From Firmicutes bacterium UBA6806 (GTDB lineage Bacteria > Bacillota > Clostridia > Peptostreptococcales > Acidaminobacteraceae), in assembly GCA_002452745.1 (NCBI GenBank), contig DKFC01000012.1, positions 1 through 64,000 on the forward strand: a DNA stretch of 64,000 nucleotides, written 5' to 3'. Positions 1 through 9,078 of the stretch are shown here, piece by piece. Position 1 is the stretch's first letter. Every line of letters starts with the position of its first letter. Under the pieces are notes generated by a model that searched no databases, was not told the DNA's origin, and saw only the letters and a list, made by a program, of their open reading frames with translations. A program made the translations under genes and the position numbers.

Positions 1-130
1 GGAAGTTAACTTTTCATTTAACAATTATTTTCATTTGCACCAAAGTAAAATTATAATTAATGCTAAATATTCCTATTAAAATAAAATATGGTATAATTCT
101 TTATAAAAGGCAAAATATAATATAGACTGA

Positions 131-177
131 AAGGAGGGTATGTTAACTCTAGATATTTAACATACATAGCATACATG
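131..177 (+). promoter_or_regulatory. Split ribosome binding site with hairpin spacer
   Basis: A strong Shine-Dalgarno (GGAGG, 133-137) lies 37 nt before the only plausible start codon (ATG 175). The gap holds a perfect 9-bp inverted repeat, GTATGTTAA (138-146) and TTAACATAC (157-165), with a 10-nt loop. Folding it leaves nine nt (166-174) between helix and ATG, a normal spacing. The ATG at 140 opens only a six-codon out-of-frame reading frame. The repeat is seen; the function is inferred. Confidence 0.5.
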
Positions 178-993
178 ACTTTAAAAAGAGCTGTAATTTT
201 AAGTATTTCAACACTACTATTATGTTCTCTAGTAGGATGTCGTAATAGCGAAAAGTTAAATAATGAAATCAATGTAGCAGAACATGATTTAGCATTGGAA
301 CATCTTGATGTAGACAAGAAACAATCAGATGAGGTAACTGATACTAGCTTACAAACTGACGAATTCGTAAATAGTAAATTATTGAAATCCATTGAAGTAA
401 AAGAGGATGAAAGCAAGTGCGATATAATTTTGAATGGATTTGGTCGTGACATAGATCTTCTAGAATTTGATTATTACCCCGAATATAAAACCATGAGGAT
501 TTCATATAACGAATTTTATGGTATATGGGAAGAGAGTGACTTCAAAAAAAGCATAGATGAACTTAACGTTGAGGGCAGCCTATTTATTGAAGAATATTAT
601 GAGGCTTTAGTATTTGGAGGACATACAATAGCTTATGATATCTTATTTAAAGCACCTATTGAATACACCATAAAAAGTAAAAAGGACGAGAATTATTTAA
701 GCATCCAAATTGAGAAAACTGATGATTTTAAGAATTTATATTCTATAAGAACAAAGAGTTTTGACATCGACATGATAGGTGATGTCTATTATCAGATTAC
801 TGGTGTTTTGCTTGATATGAGTATTGAAAACAGTGTTATATTGAAAGATGAAGAAGGCTATTTTGTTCATATTAGTTCATTTGATGATAAAAAAGAGGCG
901 GCAGACTTTATATTGAAGATAAAGTCTGCTATCCCTGCCAAAGGGCAGGATGTAGACCTTATTCAAGCGGATGATTTCTTAATATTAAGATAA
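175..993 (+). CDS. Putative lipoprotein of unknown function
   Basis: A 272-residue protein with a type II signal peptide: Lys-Arg at residues 4-5, a hydrophobic stretch, and a lipobox LVGC whose Cys22 should be lipidated. It is therefore predicted to sit on the outer face of the cytoplasmic membrane. The mature part is acidic, with no transmembrane segment and no motif I recognise; the last ~60 residues alternate short strands and helices. The ATG at 175 is the only reasonable start, but its ribosome binding site lies behind a hairpin. A possible -10 (TATAAT, 92-97) precedes it. The gene stands alone, with a shared terminator after it. Confidence 0.8.
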   Translation: MTLKRAVILSISTLLLCSLVGCRNSEKLNNEINVAEHDLALEHLDVDKKQSDEVTDTSLQTDEFVNSKLLKSIEVKEDESKCDIILNGFGRDIDLLEFDYYPEYKTMRISYNEFYGIWEESDFKKSIDELNVEGSLFIEEYYEALVFGGHTIAYDILFKAPIEYTIKSKKDENYLSIQIEKTDDFKNLYSIRTKSFDIDMIGDVYYQITGVLLDMSIENSVILKDEEGYFVHISSFDDKKEAADFILKIKSAIPAKGQDVDLIQADDFLILR

Positions 994-1054
994 AAAAAGA
1001 AGCTATTGCACATTTAATTTTGAGGTCTCATATCAATTGGCAATAGCTTCTTTT
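994..1054. terminator. Bidirectional terminator between convergent genes
   Basis: Inverted repeat AAGAAGCTATTGC / GCAATAGCTTCTT with an A-run on the left and a T-run on the right. It can end both the lipoprotein gene (plus) and the amidase gene (minus). The loop is long, about 30 nt. Confidence 0.7.
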
Positions 1055-1057
1055 ATA

Positions 1058-1621
1058 TTATGAAATGAGGATTCCATATACTCTTTCTGCAATGGTCACA
1101 ATGATAGAAGGGATAGCTGCATAGTTAAAACTACCAGGGCAATGGTTTGAACTCGAAGAGGGATTATCCCTGTGGCCCTTAATATTAAGATCAATGTTGT
1201 ACTTATAGCATAGCCATGCTATTAAGTCTTCAAGTTTTTTGCTCTGTGTTGAAGTCATGGTTCTCTCATCATAGTTGCCCATAATCATAATGTGGATTGC
1301 GTCTTGATCAAAAGCTGTTGCATTAGAATTAGAAGCGTAACTTCTAGCGGCCTCTCTTCTTCCTTCAAAGATAGTGCCATTTTTACCTATGGCAAAATGA
1401 TAGGCTATGTCAGAATAATTTGGCCTATTTAGATGATTTATTTGATGGATTCTCATCAGTTCAGATTCAGACAGATTATCTACAGTTGCATTGTCTGTTG
1501 CACAATGATGGATTACGATTTTTCCTGTGGATGTTCTTGTAGTACCAGAACTATTTGCTGGTTTAGCACCCCATTCGTTTCGACTCACGATGCCTGGTTT
1601 TGATTGATATTTAGGTGTCAT
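1058..1621 (-). CDS. N-acetylmuramoyl-L-alanine amidase, PGRP/Amidase_2 type
   Basis: A 187-residue zinc amidase of the peptidoglycan-recognition/T7-lysozyme fold, which cleaves the bond between N-acetylmuramic acid and L-alanine. Visible zinc ligands are the HH pair at 38-39, His150 (in GHRDN) and Cys161 (in HCPG). The conserved AYHF tyrosine, the NGTIFEGR segment and the N-terminal SRNEWGA motif also fit. There is no signal peptide and no wall-binding domain, so it resembles a phage endolysin or an enzyme released by lysis; no other phage gene is nearby. A Shine-Dalgarno (GGAGAT) precedes the ATG. The family is clear; the physiological role is not. Confidence 0.88.
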   Translation of the reverse strand: MTPKYQSKPGIVSRNEWGAKPANSSGTTRTSTGKIVIHHCATDNATVDNLSESELMRIHQINHLNRPNYSDIAYHFAIGKNGTIFEGRREAARSYASNSNATAFDQDAIHIMIMGNYDERTMTSTQSKKLEDLIAWLCYKYNIDLNIKGHRDNPSSSSNHCPGSFNYAAIPSIIVTIAERVYGILIS

Positions 1622-1721
1622 AAAAAATCTCCTTTATTTTGTTTTGTTAGCTAACTGTTAATTAATAACGATGAGGAAGTGAAAAAAGTAAATGAAAGAG
1701 CCTGATTATAATAAAAAATAA

Positions 1722-1750
1722 TTGGTTTTTACCAGTGTCGAGGGTATAAA
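1722..1750 (+). promoter_or_regulatory. Candidate promoter of the menA-like gene
   Basis: TTGGTT (1722-1727), 17-bp spacer, TATAAA (1745-1750), about 125 bp before the start codon. Close to the sigma-A consensus, but not proven. Confidence 0.4.
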
Positions 1751-1876
1751 TAGAAAGAAATGCAAGGATAGGTGTCCAAAGTTTTTTATGAAAAGCCATT
1801 GCGGTATGCAATTCAGTAAAATTGGATAGTGAGATGCACGAGAATTTTATAACATCAACATTAAGGAGGGAAAACG

Positions 1877-2863
1877 ATGAATAAATACAGCTTAAGTCCC
1901 GTTCAGTTTCAGAAACTTAAGGCCTTTCTTGACCTCGTCGAAATTAGGACAAAAGTGGCAAGTGTCTTTCCATTTCTAATAGGAACGCTCTATGCCATTA
2001 CCCATTATCATATGTTTAATTTGAAAAATGCACTGCTCATGTTTTTTTCGCTTTTGATGATTGACATGGCAACAACCTCAATTAACAATTATGTGGACTA
2101 TAAAAAGGCCATTTTAAAAGAGGGATATCACTATGAAACGCATAACCCAGTGGCTAGCCGTCTCTATGATGCGTCACATGCCAAGAACACCATCACTGTT
2201 TTGCTGATTTTAGCAGTTTTATTTGGTGTGTTACTGGCGGTTCAGACGGATATAAACGTATTGCTTGTTGGCATGTTGTCATTCTTGGTGGGGCTGCTTT
2301 ATTCGTTTGGCCCTGTACCAATTTCCAGAACGCCTCTTGGAGAAATGTTCAGCGGCTTCTTTATGGGTGTGGTCATCGTTGGCCTTTCTGTATACATTCA
2401 TATAATACCGCTTGAAATAACTCAATACGCCATAAGTCAAGATGAATTTCTACTGATGATAAAATGGCGTGAGATTTTCAACATACTGATTGTCGGTGTG
2501 CCGATGATGTTTTTTATTTCAAATATCATGTTGGCAAACAACACTTGCGATATAGCTGAGGACGAAAAAAACAAGCGCATGACCTTGCCAATTTTGATTG
2601 GAGAACAACAGGCCACCAAATTATATTTATGGGCGGTCTATGGGGCATATGCCGCCGTTGTTGTGGGCATCATGATGGGGGCACTGCCGCCGATTTTGGT
2701 GGTGGCACTTGCAAGTTTTCCCGTGGTGAGATCGTATTCATGGAGATTTGTGGAAAACCCAAGTAAGGCGGAGACGTTTGTACTGGCGGTTAAGAGTTTT
2801 GTGACCTTTTCTCTGATTTACATTTTAGGGTTCTTGCTATATGCGATTCAGCTGATTTTATAG
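1877..2863 (+). CDS. menA: UbiA-family prenyltransferase, MenA-like
   Basis: A 328-residue polytopic membrane protein of the UbiA superfamily, which joins a polyprenyl diphosphate to an aromatic or similar acceptor. The two Mg-diphosphate motifs are visible: NNYVD (70-74), where one Asp is less conserved than usual, and NNTCDIAEDEKNKRMTLP (about 221-238), which closely matches the MenA (1,4-dihydroxy-2-naphthoate polyprenyltransferase) version. About eight hydrophobic helices flank them. The start is set by AAGGAGGG eight bases upstream. No other menaquinone gene is in the window, so the acceptor is uncertain. Confidence 0.75.
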   Translation: MNKYSLSPVQFQKLKAFLDLVEIRTKVASVFPFLIGTLYAITHYHMFNLKNALLMFFSLLMIDMATTSINNYVDYKKAILKEGYHYETHNPVASRLYDASHAKNTITVLLILAVLFGVLLAVQTDINVLLVGMLSFLVGLLYSFGPVPISRTPLGEMFSGFFMGVVIVGLSVYIHIIPLEITQYAISQDEFLLMIKWREIFNILIVGVPMMFFISNIMLANNTCDIAEDEKNKRMTLPILIGEQQATKLYLWAVYGAYAAVVVGIMMGALPPILVVALASFPVVRSYSWRFVENPSKAETFVLAVKSFVTFSLIYILGFLLYAIQLIL

Positions 2864-2890
2864 ACAAATCATACAACAAACTTTGTGCAG

Positions 2891-2920
2891 ACCTCCAATA
2901 TCATTTTCTTGGAGGTTTCG
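2891..2920 (+). terminator. Weak terminator after menA-like gene
   Basis: Stem ACCTCCAA / TTGGAGGT with a 10-nt loop, followed by only a short T-rich stretch. Confidence 0.35.
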
Positions 2921-2962
2921 CTATAATAATCACAAGATAAACTTATAAAACAGGAGGGCAAT

Positions 2963-4060
2963 ATGGCAAAGGTATCACTTAGTCAAATCAACAAGATTTA
3001 TGACAACGGATTTCATGCGGTTAAGGGAATTGATCTTGAAATTGCAGATAAGGAATTTATGATATTGGTCGGGCCATCAGGTTGCGGAAAAACCACAACG
3101 CTTAGAATGATTGCTGGACTTGAAGAAATCAGCAACGGCGAACTCTGTATAGGAGACCACATTGTAAACGATGTTGCGCCAAAAGACCGTAATATTGCAA
3201 TGGTTTTCCAAAACTATGCACTCTACCCGCATATGTCTGTATATGACAACATGGCATTTGGATTAAAACTCAAAAAGACACCAAAAGATGAAATCAAAGA
3301 GAGAATTGAAAAAGCGGCCAAAATTTTAGGCATTGAACAACTTTTAGACAGAAAGCCAAAGCAATTATCGGGTGGGCAGAGACAAAGGGTTGCTCTTGGA
3401 CGTGCCATTGTCAGAAAGCCAGAAGTATTTCTCATGGACGAGCCACTTTCAAACCTCGATGCCAAACTCAGGGTACAAATGAGAGCCGAGCTTATAAAAC
3501 TGCACAAAGACTTGGAGACAACTTTTATATATGTAACACATGACCAGACAGAGGCCATGACCATGGGAACGCGGATCTGCGTCATGAGTGAAGGGAAAAT
3601 ACAGCAAGTAGCTGATCCAAAGACTATTTACAACGCCCCTGCAAATATGTTTGTGGCTGGCTTTATTGGTGCACCTCAAATGAACTTTTTAGATGGACAA
3701 CTCGTCGAAAAGAACGGCAAAATTTTCGCTGAAATCGACGGAACAGAAATTGAGATTCATGCTGAGAGCGCTAGAAAGGTTAAAGAGAGAGGCTATCTCA
3801 ATAAAGAAGTCGTAGTGGGTGTCAGACCAGAAGATATTAAAATTGTCGATGAAGGACATGGTCTTAAAGTCAAAGTTGAAGTAACAGAGCTCTTGGGAAG
3901 TGACTTGAATGTCTATTTTACTTTTAGAGGCAGACAGTACATTGCGAAAGCAGATGGAAACGTCGAACTCGAATTTAATCAAGACCTCCATATCTCCTTT
4001 GACACAGCAAAAATTCACTTATTTGACAAGGAGACAGAAAAGTCCATTCTCTTGGGATAA
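2963..4060 (+). CDS. msmX: Sugar ABC transporter ATPase, MsmK/UgpC/MalK family
   Basis: A 365-residue ATPase that energises binding-protein-dependent sugar uptake. It has Walker A GPSGCGKTT (about 38-46), Q-loop (FQNYALYPH), signature LSGGQRQRV, Walker B with VFLMDEP, a D-loop (SNLD) and the switch His (VTHDQ). A C-terminal regulatory TOBE region holds the GVRPEDI motif typical of MalK/UgpC proteins. No permease or binding protein adjoins it. It is a single gene with a terminator, so it probably serves several sugar transporters as a shared ATPase, as MsmX and MsmK do. The symbol reflects family role, not proven orthology. Confidence 0.88.
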   Translation: MAKVSLSQINKIYDNGFHAVKGIDLEIADKEFMILVGPSGCGKTTTLRMIAGLEEISNGELCIGDHIVNDVAPKDRNIAMVFQNYALYPHMSVYDNMAFGLKLKKTPKDEIKERIEKAAKILGIEQLLDRKPKQLSGGQRQRVALGRAIVRKPEVFLMDEPLSNLDAKLRVQMRAELIKLHKDLETTFIYVTHDQTEAMTMGTRICVMSEGKIQQVADPKTIYNAPANMFVAGFIGAPQMNFLDGQLVEKNGKIFAEIDGTEIEIHAESARKVKERGYLNKEVVVGVRPEDIKIVDEGHGLKVKVEVTELLGSDLNVYFTFRGRQYIAKADGNVELEFNQDLHISFDTAKIHLFDKETEKSILLG

Positions 4061-4146
4061 CGAAACAATAAATTGCTTGTAAGTGATAGATTCACTTATT
4101 ATAAACTCTTTTACATTTTAATTCTCAATTGAAATAAACAAAGGCC

Positions 4147-4187
4147 AAAGGACAGCACCCTCACTGCTGTCCTTTGATCTTTGTTTA
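4147..4187 (+). terminator. Strong terminator after the ABC ATPase gene
   Basis: Perfect 11-bp stem AAAGGACAGCA / TGCTGTCCTTT with a seven-nt loop, followed by a T-rich tail. Confidence 0.8.
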
Positions 4188-4328
4188 CCCTACTTGTAAA
4201 AGTAACCCTTAAAAATGAAAGAATGAGCAATCAAATTTTTTTATACATCGAGAACAATATGATAAAATAAAGTAAAGCTGAATCACCAAAGAGATAGAAA
4301 ATCGAATCGGAGATGGAGGCAAAATGAA

Positions 4329-5222
4329 GTGGATAAAGTGAGAAGAAAACAGCACGAAGAACTTGAGGCAATTTTAGGTTGCGCCGTCTGGGAGGTAGAG
4401 AGCCCTGAACAGAAAATTGCAGGTCAAACCTATATGCCAGAACTGAATCTGCTAGTGGACAAATCTCTTTCGGAGGTGGAATACAAGTTGATTTCCAAGT
4501 GGCTTCGGAATGATATGACCGTGGAAGAGGTGACAGAGCATCAGCTTTTAATAGATGAGCATGCTTATAGGCGATACAACCGTACTTTAAAATTCCCAAT
4601 CAGGCTTTGGAGCGTTCAGTTTAGAGATAATTTTGAAGAAGTCGAAGCCGTTTTGAAATCAGCATTTGAAGAGGATATAACTGCTGTGCCAAGCCACAGT
4701 GAAATTGTGGTCTTCGTGTCAAATACGGAAATCTTGCCAGGTGATTTAGTGGAGATGATTGAAGCTGAGGCGTTGACCAGCGCTCGTGTTGTCGTGGGGA
4801 ACAAGTGCACACAGATATCTGAAATCTACAAAAGTTATCAGCAACTATCGGAATTGCTCTCACTGGCGGGACAGCTCAAAAATAGTTTTAAAGTTGCCAC
4901 CTACGAGAGTTCCATATTGCCACTGCTAATTCAGAGACTTAAACACCCAGACACTGCTCAGGTCAATAATCCGGCATTGATATTGGATTCCGTCATGAGA
5001 CATCAGCTTAAAAGTGTTGGAGATGATGAATTGGAACAGACGGCGATAGTCTTCTTTGAAAATAACCTAAATATCAGTGAAACGGCGAATAAACTCTACA
5101 TTCATCGGAATACACTGATTTATAGACTCAATAAACTGGAAGCCATAACAGGTTATGATATTCGAAAATTTAACGATGCCATCAATTACTACCTCAACTT
5201 TTTGGTGGATAAAATACAGTAG
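4329..5222 (+). CDS. PucR/CdaR-like transcriptional regulator
   Basis: A 297-residue protein whose last ~55 residues match the PucR C-terminal helix-turn-helix: NNLNISETANKLYIHRNTL followed by IYRLNKLEAITG. The N-terminal ~235 residues are a probable sensor domain I cannot assign. PucR/CdaR proteins regulate purine, sugar-acid or other catabolic genes. It starts with GTG at 4329, ten bases after GATGGAGG; an ATG at 4324 is out of frame and stops at once. The gene is monocistronic. The target could be the GH1/PTS operon that follows, but nothing in the sequence proves this. Confidence 0.75.
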   Translation: MDKVRRKQHEELEAILGCAVWEVESPEQKIAGQTYMPELNLLVDKSLSEVEYKLISKWLRNDMTVEEVTEHQLLIDEHAYRRYNRTLKFPIRLWSVQFRDNFEEVEAVLKSAFEEDITAVPSHSEIVVFVSNTEILPGDLVEMIEAEALTSARVVVGNKCTQISEIYKSYQQLSELLSLAGQLKNSFKVATYESSILPLLIQRLKHPDTAQVNNPALILDSVMRHQLKSVGDDELEQTAIVFFENNLNISETANKLYIHRNTLIYRLNKLEAITGYDIRKFNDAINYYLNFLVDKIQ

Positions 5223-5244
5223 ATCAAGTCAACTATATTAGTTT

Positions 5245-5284
5245 AAAAAAGGCGAAGCGTCGTTTGTGCGCATCGCCTTTTTTC
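5245..5284 (+). terminator. Terminator after PucR-like gene
   Basis: Stem AAAAAAGGCGAAGCG / CGCATCGCCTTTTTT with one mismatch, ending in six T. Confidence 0.8.
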
Positions 5285-5364
5285 ATAGGCATTATGGGCC
5301 AATTAGCCAGAAAAATGTGAGCGAGTGCCAGCCTATGATTTTAAAATTCCTTCCTGTGATGTGA

Positions 5365-5394
5365 TTGCCACCGCAGGAGTCGTGTATCTATAGT
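5365..5394 (+). promoter_or_regulatory. Candidate promoter of the GH1/PTS operon
   Basis: TTGCCA (5365-5370), 18-bp spacer, TATAGT (5389-5394), 25 bp before the start codon of the glycosidase. Confidence 0.45.
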
Positions 5395-5418
5395 ATATAG
5401 AAATGGAGGTGCATAGAG

Positions 5419-6753
5419 ATGAGAGAAAGAGAGTCGTTTATATATGGGGTTGCAACGAGTGCTTTTCAAATTGAGGGAAGTCCAAAAGCTGATGGGCGCA
5501 CGCCCTCAATCTGGGATGTTTTCACACATATGGAGGGGAAAATCTATCAGGGGCACACGGCAGATAGTGCCTGTGAACATTACAGGTATTGGGAGGAGGA
5601 CATGGAGAGACTCACATGGCTTGGGGCTGACGCCTATCGTTTTTCAATCTCATGGTCTAGAATTTTCCCAGAAAAGCATAAAGTCAATCAAGCGGGCGTT
5701 CGGTTTTACATGAATCTTGTTGAAAATTTAGAAGCCAGAGGCATTAAGCCCTGTGTGACAATCTATCATTGGGACTTGCCAATTTGGGCACAGAGAGAAG
5801 GCGGCTGGACCAACCGAAAATGTGTGGACTGGTATGTGGAGTACGCAACTTACCTGTTTCAGATTTTTGGAGATCACATCTATATGTGGTTCACTCAAAA
5901 TGAGCCGTTTTGCAGTGGCGTTCTTGGGCACACTTTGGGAATGCACGCTCCTGGTTATCAGGAGATTAAATCTGGTTTTTTAGCAGTTCATCATCTGCTC
6001 CTGTCTCATGGAAAAACAGTGAGAGCCTTTAAAGGGATGAACCTGAGCGGACGAATTGGGATTGTCTTAAACGTGACACCACTATATCCAGACAGTGTGT
6101 CACCAGCAGATTTAAAGTCAACTCAGTTTGCAGATGCCGTATCGCATCGGATGTTTTTAGAGGCGCTTTTCAAGGGGAAATACCCAGAAGAAGTGACGCA
6201 TTTGGTCAATCGGATCACCAGAGGAAAAGTAAAATTTCACAGGCATGATATGGAGGTGATTGCAACAGAGTGTGATTTCTTAGGCATCAATTATTATACG
6301 AGAGGGCTGATTAAAACCAAGTCAGGTGGAATTGGCTATGAAGCAGGAGAACCCCGAGTGCCCACCACTGATATGGGCTGGGAAGTGATGCCATATGCTT
6401 TGAAGGAAATGATTGAGAGAATAAGAGCCTCATACACAAATCTGCCAATTTATATAACCGAAAATGGGGCGGCGTATCCAGATAGCATTACCGAGACAGG
6501 GGAAATCCATGATTTTGACAGAGTGGAATATATCAAGCGGCATTTGGATATCGTTGCCGAAATCAATCGAGATGGTGGTGGCATTAAAGGCTATTTTCTG
6601 TGGTCACTGATGGACAATTTCGAGTGGCAAGAGGGATACAGCAAAAGATTTGGAATTTTCTACGTGGACTATGAGACCATGATACGATATCCAAAAGACA
6701 GTGCATATTACTACAAAGCATATATAGAAGCGCAGAAAAGAGACAGACTTTAG
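5419..6753 (+). CDS. bglA: Glycoside hydrolase family 1 beta-glucosidase
   Basis: A 444-residue cytoplasmic retaining glycosidase, full length for GH1. It shows the N-terminal signature (FIYGVATSAFQIEG), acid/base Glu162 in TQNEP and nucleophile Glu348 in YITENG. The glycone-binding loop NFEWQEGYSKRFG holds Glu402-Trp403. That Glu-Trp pair is typical of enzymes acting on unphosphorylated glucosides or galactosides. 6-Phospho-beta-glucosidases usually replace it with a phosphate-binding Ser/Lys/Tyr set. This is odd because the downstream genes encode a PTS, which would deliver a phosphorylated sugar. Shine-Dalgarno GGAGG lies nine bases before the ATG. Confidence 0.88.
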   Translation: MRERESFIYGVATSAFQIEGSPKADGRTPSIWDVFTHMEGKIYQGHTADSACEHYRYWEEDMERLTWLGADAYRFSISWSRIFPEKHKVNQAGVRFYMNLVENLEARGIKPCVTIYHWDLPIWAQREGGWTNRKCVDWYVEYATYLFQIFGDHIYMWFTQNEPFCSGVLGHTLGMHAPGYQEIKSGFLAVHHLLLSHGKTVRAFKGMNLSGRIGIVLNVTPLYPDSVSPADLKSTQFADAVSHRMFLEALFKGKYPEEVTHLVNRITRGKVKFHRHDMEVIATECDFLGINYYTRGLIKTKSGGIGYEAGEPRVPTTDMGWEVMPYALKEMIERIRASYTNLPIYITENGAAYPDSITETGEIHDFDRVEYIKRHLDIVAEINRDGGGIKGYFLWSLMDNFEWQEGYSKRFGIFYVDYETMIRYPKDSAYYYKAYIEAQKRDRL

Positions 6754-6854
6754 CAAACGTATGGGACTTTGTGCAAAGCGGAAGTGGCCTGTGCAAGCTC
6801 ACTGTATTGATGTGGTGAACAATGCGGAGGATAATAAAGATGGAGGAAGGATAA

Positions 6855-8789
6855 ATGCTGAGCCGTGAGAAAGAGATTTTGAGAATTTTATTGAACAGCG
6901 AAACGATTACATTTGATGACTTGATGGAGACATTATCCGTTTCCAGAAGGACGCTCTATTATGATTTGTCCAAGCTCAACAGACATCTCGAGGGGATTGG
7001 AGAAATTGTAAAGGTTGACTCTATATATCAGTTGGCTGGAGATCGTTGTAAGATTGAGGCGTTGCTCTATGAAGCTCATGGTGATGAATACGATGTCTTC
7101 TTAGAATATGATGCTCGCAAAGAGAGAACCCTATCTGAAATTTTGCTTGGGAAACGAGTGGACAGGCAGTCATTAGCCATGGAGATGTATGTCGGGGAAA
7201 CCACTGTTATTCAAACTATTAAACGGATGAAGTCTGAACTCTTGGAGAGGCAAATCAGCCTCTATTACAAAGACGGCTATAAGCTGTCAGGAAATGAAAT
7301 TAACATAAGGGACTTGTATTTGACATTGATTATTCCACAGCGAGAGGATTTCACAACCTCTGAGCGGGTGGAACAGTTCGATCGACAAAGTGAACTCAGA
7401 CTCACAGATTACTCCAAAATGGTGCTGAGCAGTCTCTTGATTTTCATAAGGGACAGGATTCAAATGGGACAGATGGTGGCGCTGTCGAAACGGTTCGAAG
7501 ATGCTGAAAAATTTGTGCATTTCAAACATCTCAGCACCTTAACAGACTCTGAACTGCCAAGAGCTGAAGCCTGTTACCTAAGTGCCTTTGTAAGCACGTT
7601 GCCAAGTCTCAAGAGCCAAGTGAGCAATCCTAAAATTGTAAAGTTGGTCGATGCACTTCTCGTCGAGATTGAACAGCGGATGTTGATTAACTTTAGGGAC
7701 AAAGAGGAATGCAAAAAGAACATTTCTCGACATTTGCAGTCATCCTTTCACCGAATCAAATATGGATTTCCCGTTTTGAATCCGCTGGCTGAAGAAATCA
7801 AGGCAAGGTATGAACTCTTGTTTAAACTTATAAAGAATATTTTTCACACCAGTGAACAGCTGAGGGAACTAATCGGCATTCGAGATGAGGAGATTGCATT
7901 TATCGTGTCCTATATTGGAGCATACATTGAGCGAGATGCTCTGGAAATTTTCGAAAAGAAGCGTGCTGTGGTAGTTTGTCCCAATGGAATTACAGTTTCC
8001 AAGACATTACAGTATCAATTGGAAAACTATTTTCCCCAATTGGAGATTACTGGCGCAATGTCCCTTAGCGAATTTAGACAGCGTCAAATTGCAATGGATG
8101 AATGGGTGATCTCCACAGTGGAACTCGAAGCGTGTAATCATCTTATAAGGGTTAACCCCATATTGAGAAACTATGATCTCGCAAGGATAAGCCGAACGAT
8201 TTATCAGTCCCCCTATGAAGCGGAGGATATCACTGTGGAAACACTTGTAGAGACTTTTAAACAGTATGGGACAGTTCAAGATGAGGCGGGGCTGACACAG
8301 GCACTATATCAGCTATATCACAAGAATAAAATGCAAAAAGGTGGCTATTTGATGTTAAAGGACTTACTTGTACAAAAACATATTCAAATGATTGATAAAG
8401 TTGAGGATTGGCAAAGTGCAATTCGAATTGCGGCGAGACCGCTACTTGAAGAGGCGGCAATAGAACCCAGATATGTTGATGCGATGATAGCAGGGGTAGA
8501 AAAATTTGGCCCTTATATCGTCCTGACTGATTATTTTGCCTTTGCCCATTCCAGACCAGAGGATGGTGTAAAAGAACTGTCAATGGCAATGCTCAAAGTG
8601 AATCAAGAATTTGACATGCTGGGCAAACCAGTAAAAATTGTAGTGGTGCTGGCGGCAACAGACAACACCAAACACTTGAAAGCACTATCTTCTTTGACAG
8701 AACTGTTTATGCATGAAGAGAATCTGGAATACATTGTTGAGACAGATTCAGTCGAGAAGATACTCAAACTTGTAAATACGTATTCATAA
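6855..8789 (+). CDS. PRD-containing transcriptional activator with EIIB-like and EIIA domains
   Basis: A 644-residue regulator of the BglG/MtlR/LicR type. Domains in order: helix-turn-helix (about 1-60), PRD1 (about 180-280, His in VHFKHL), PRD2 (about 290-395, His near 293-299), EIIB-like domain with CPNG at Cys375, and a C-terminal ascorbate/mannitol-type EIIA domain with phosphorylatable His565 in AHSRPEDG. Phosphorylation by PTS proteins would tune its DNA binding. The IIB gene starts 10 bp after its stop, so it belongs to the transporter operon. No separate EIIA gene is present, so the EIIA domain may also work in transport. Shine-Dalgarno GGAGGA precedes the ATG. Confidence 0.88.
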   Translation: MLSREKEILRILLNSETITFDDLMETLSVSRRTLYYDLSKLNRHLEGIGEIVKVDSIYQLAGDRCKIEALLYEAHGDEYDVFLEYDARKERTLSEILLGKRVDRQSLAMEMYVGETTVIQTIKRMKSELLERQISLYYKDGYKLSGNEINIRDLYLTLIIPQREDFTTSERVEQFDRQSELRLTDYSKMVLSSLLIFIRDRIQMGQMVALSKRFEDAEKFVHFKHLSTLTDSELPRAEACYLSAFVSTLPSLKSQVSNPKIVKLVDALLVEIEQRMLINFRDKEECKKNISRHLQSSFHRIKYGFPVLNPLAEEIKARYELLFKLIKNIFHTSEQLRELIGIRDEEIAFIVSYIGAYIERDALEIFEKKRAVVVCPNGITVSKTLQYQLENYFPQLEITGAMSLSEFRQRQIAMDEWVISTVELEACNHLIRVNPILRNYDLARISRTIYQSPYEAEDITVETLVETFKQYGTVQDEAGLTQALYQLYHKNKMQKGGYLMLKDLLVQKHIQMIDKVEDWQSAIRIAARPLLEEAAIEPRYVDAMIAGVEKFGPYIVLTDYFAFAHSRPEDGVKELSMAMLKVNQEFDMLGKPVKIVVVLAATDNTKHLKALSSLTELFMHEENLEYIVETDSVEKILKLVNTYS

Positions 8790-8799
8790 GGGGGCAACT

Positions 8800-9066
8800 A
8801 TGAAGATTATGGCAGTATGTGGATTTGGCGTTGGATCGTCAATGGTGCTGAAAATGACAATTGAAAAAGCTGCAAGACAATTAAATGCAGATATAGAAGT
8901 GGAAAATTCGGATATTACCTCTGCAAGAGGGGCACAGTGCGACGCAATCTTTACTTCGTTTGAGCTTGCGGAGACATTGAGCGGCAGTGTAAAAGTTCCA
9001 GTAATACCAATTAAAAAGTACATGGATTTGGAAGAAGTTAAGAGGGCATTATCTAAATTAGTGTAG
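8800..9066 (+). CDS. ulaB: PTS EIIB component, ascorbate/lactose-type
   Basis: An 88-residue soluble phosphotransferase subunit. The active Cys7 sits in the P-loop MAVCGFGVGSSMVLKM, typical of UlaB/SgaB proteins. It would take phosphate from an EIIA histidine and pass it to the sugar entering through the EIIC encoded next (12-bp gap). The symbol marks the subfamily; the substrate need not be ascorbate, because this operon has no ascorbate-degradation genes and instead has a beta-glucosidase and a SIS protein. Confidence 0.88.
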   Translation: MKIMAVCGFGVGSSMVLKMTIEKAARQLNADIEVENSDITSARGAQCDAIFTSFELAETLSGSVKVPVIPIKKYMDLEEVKRALSKLV

Positions 9067-9078
9067 GAGGGGTCTAAC

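Noticed and set aside
63..452. Minus-strand 129-codon frame at the window start
   Set aside because: Antisense to the lipoprotein gene, which has a signal peptide, lipobox and terminator.
1058..1621. Prophage endolysin with surrounding phage region
   Set aside because: The amidase has no holin, portal or tail gene near it; its neighbours are housekeeping genes.
5419..6753. 6-phospho-beta-glucosidase, as the PTS neighbours suggest
   Set aside because: The glycone-binding loop has Glu402-Trp403 and lacks the phosphate-binding Ser/Lys/Tyr pattern; left as beta-glucosidase.
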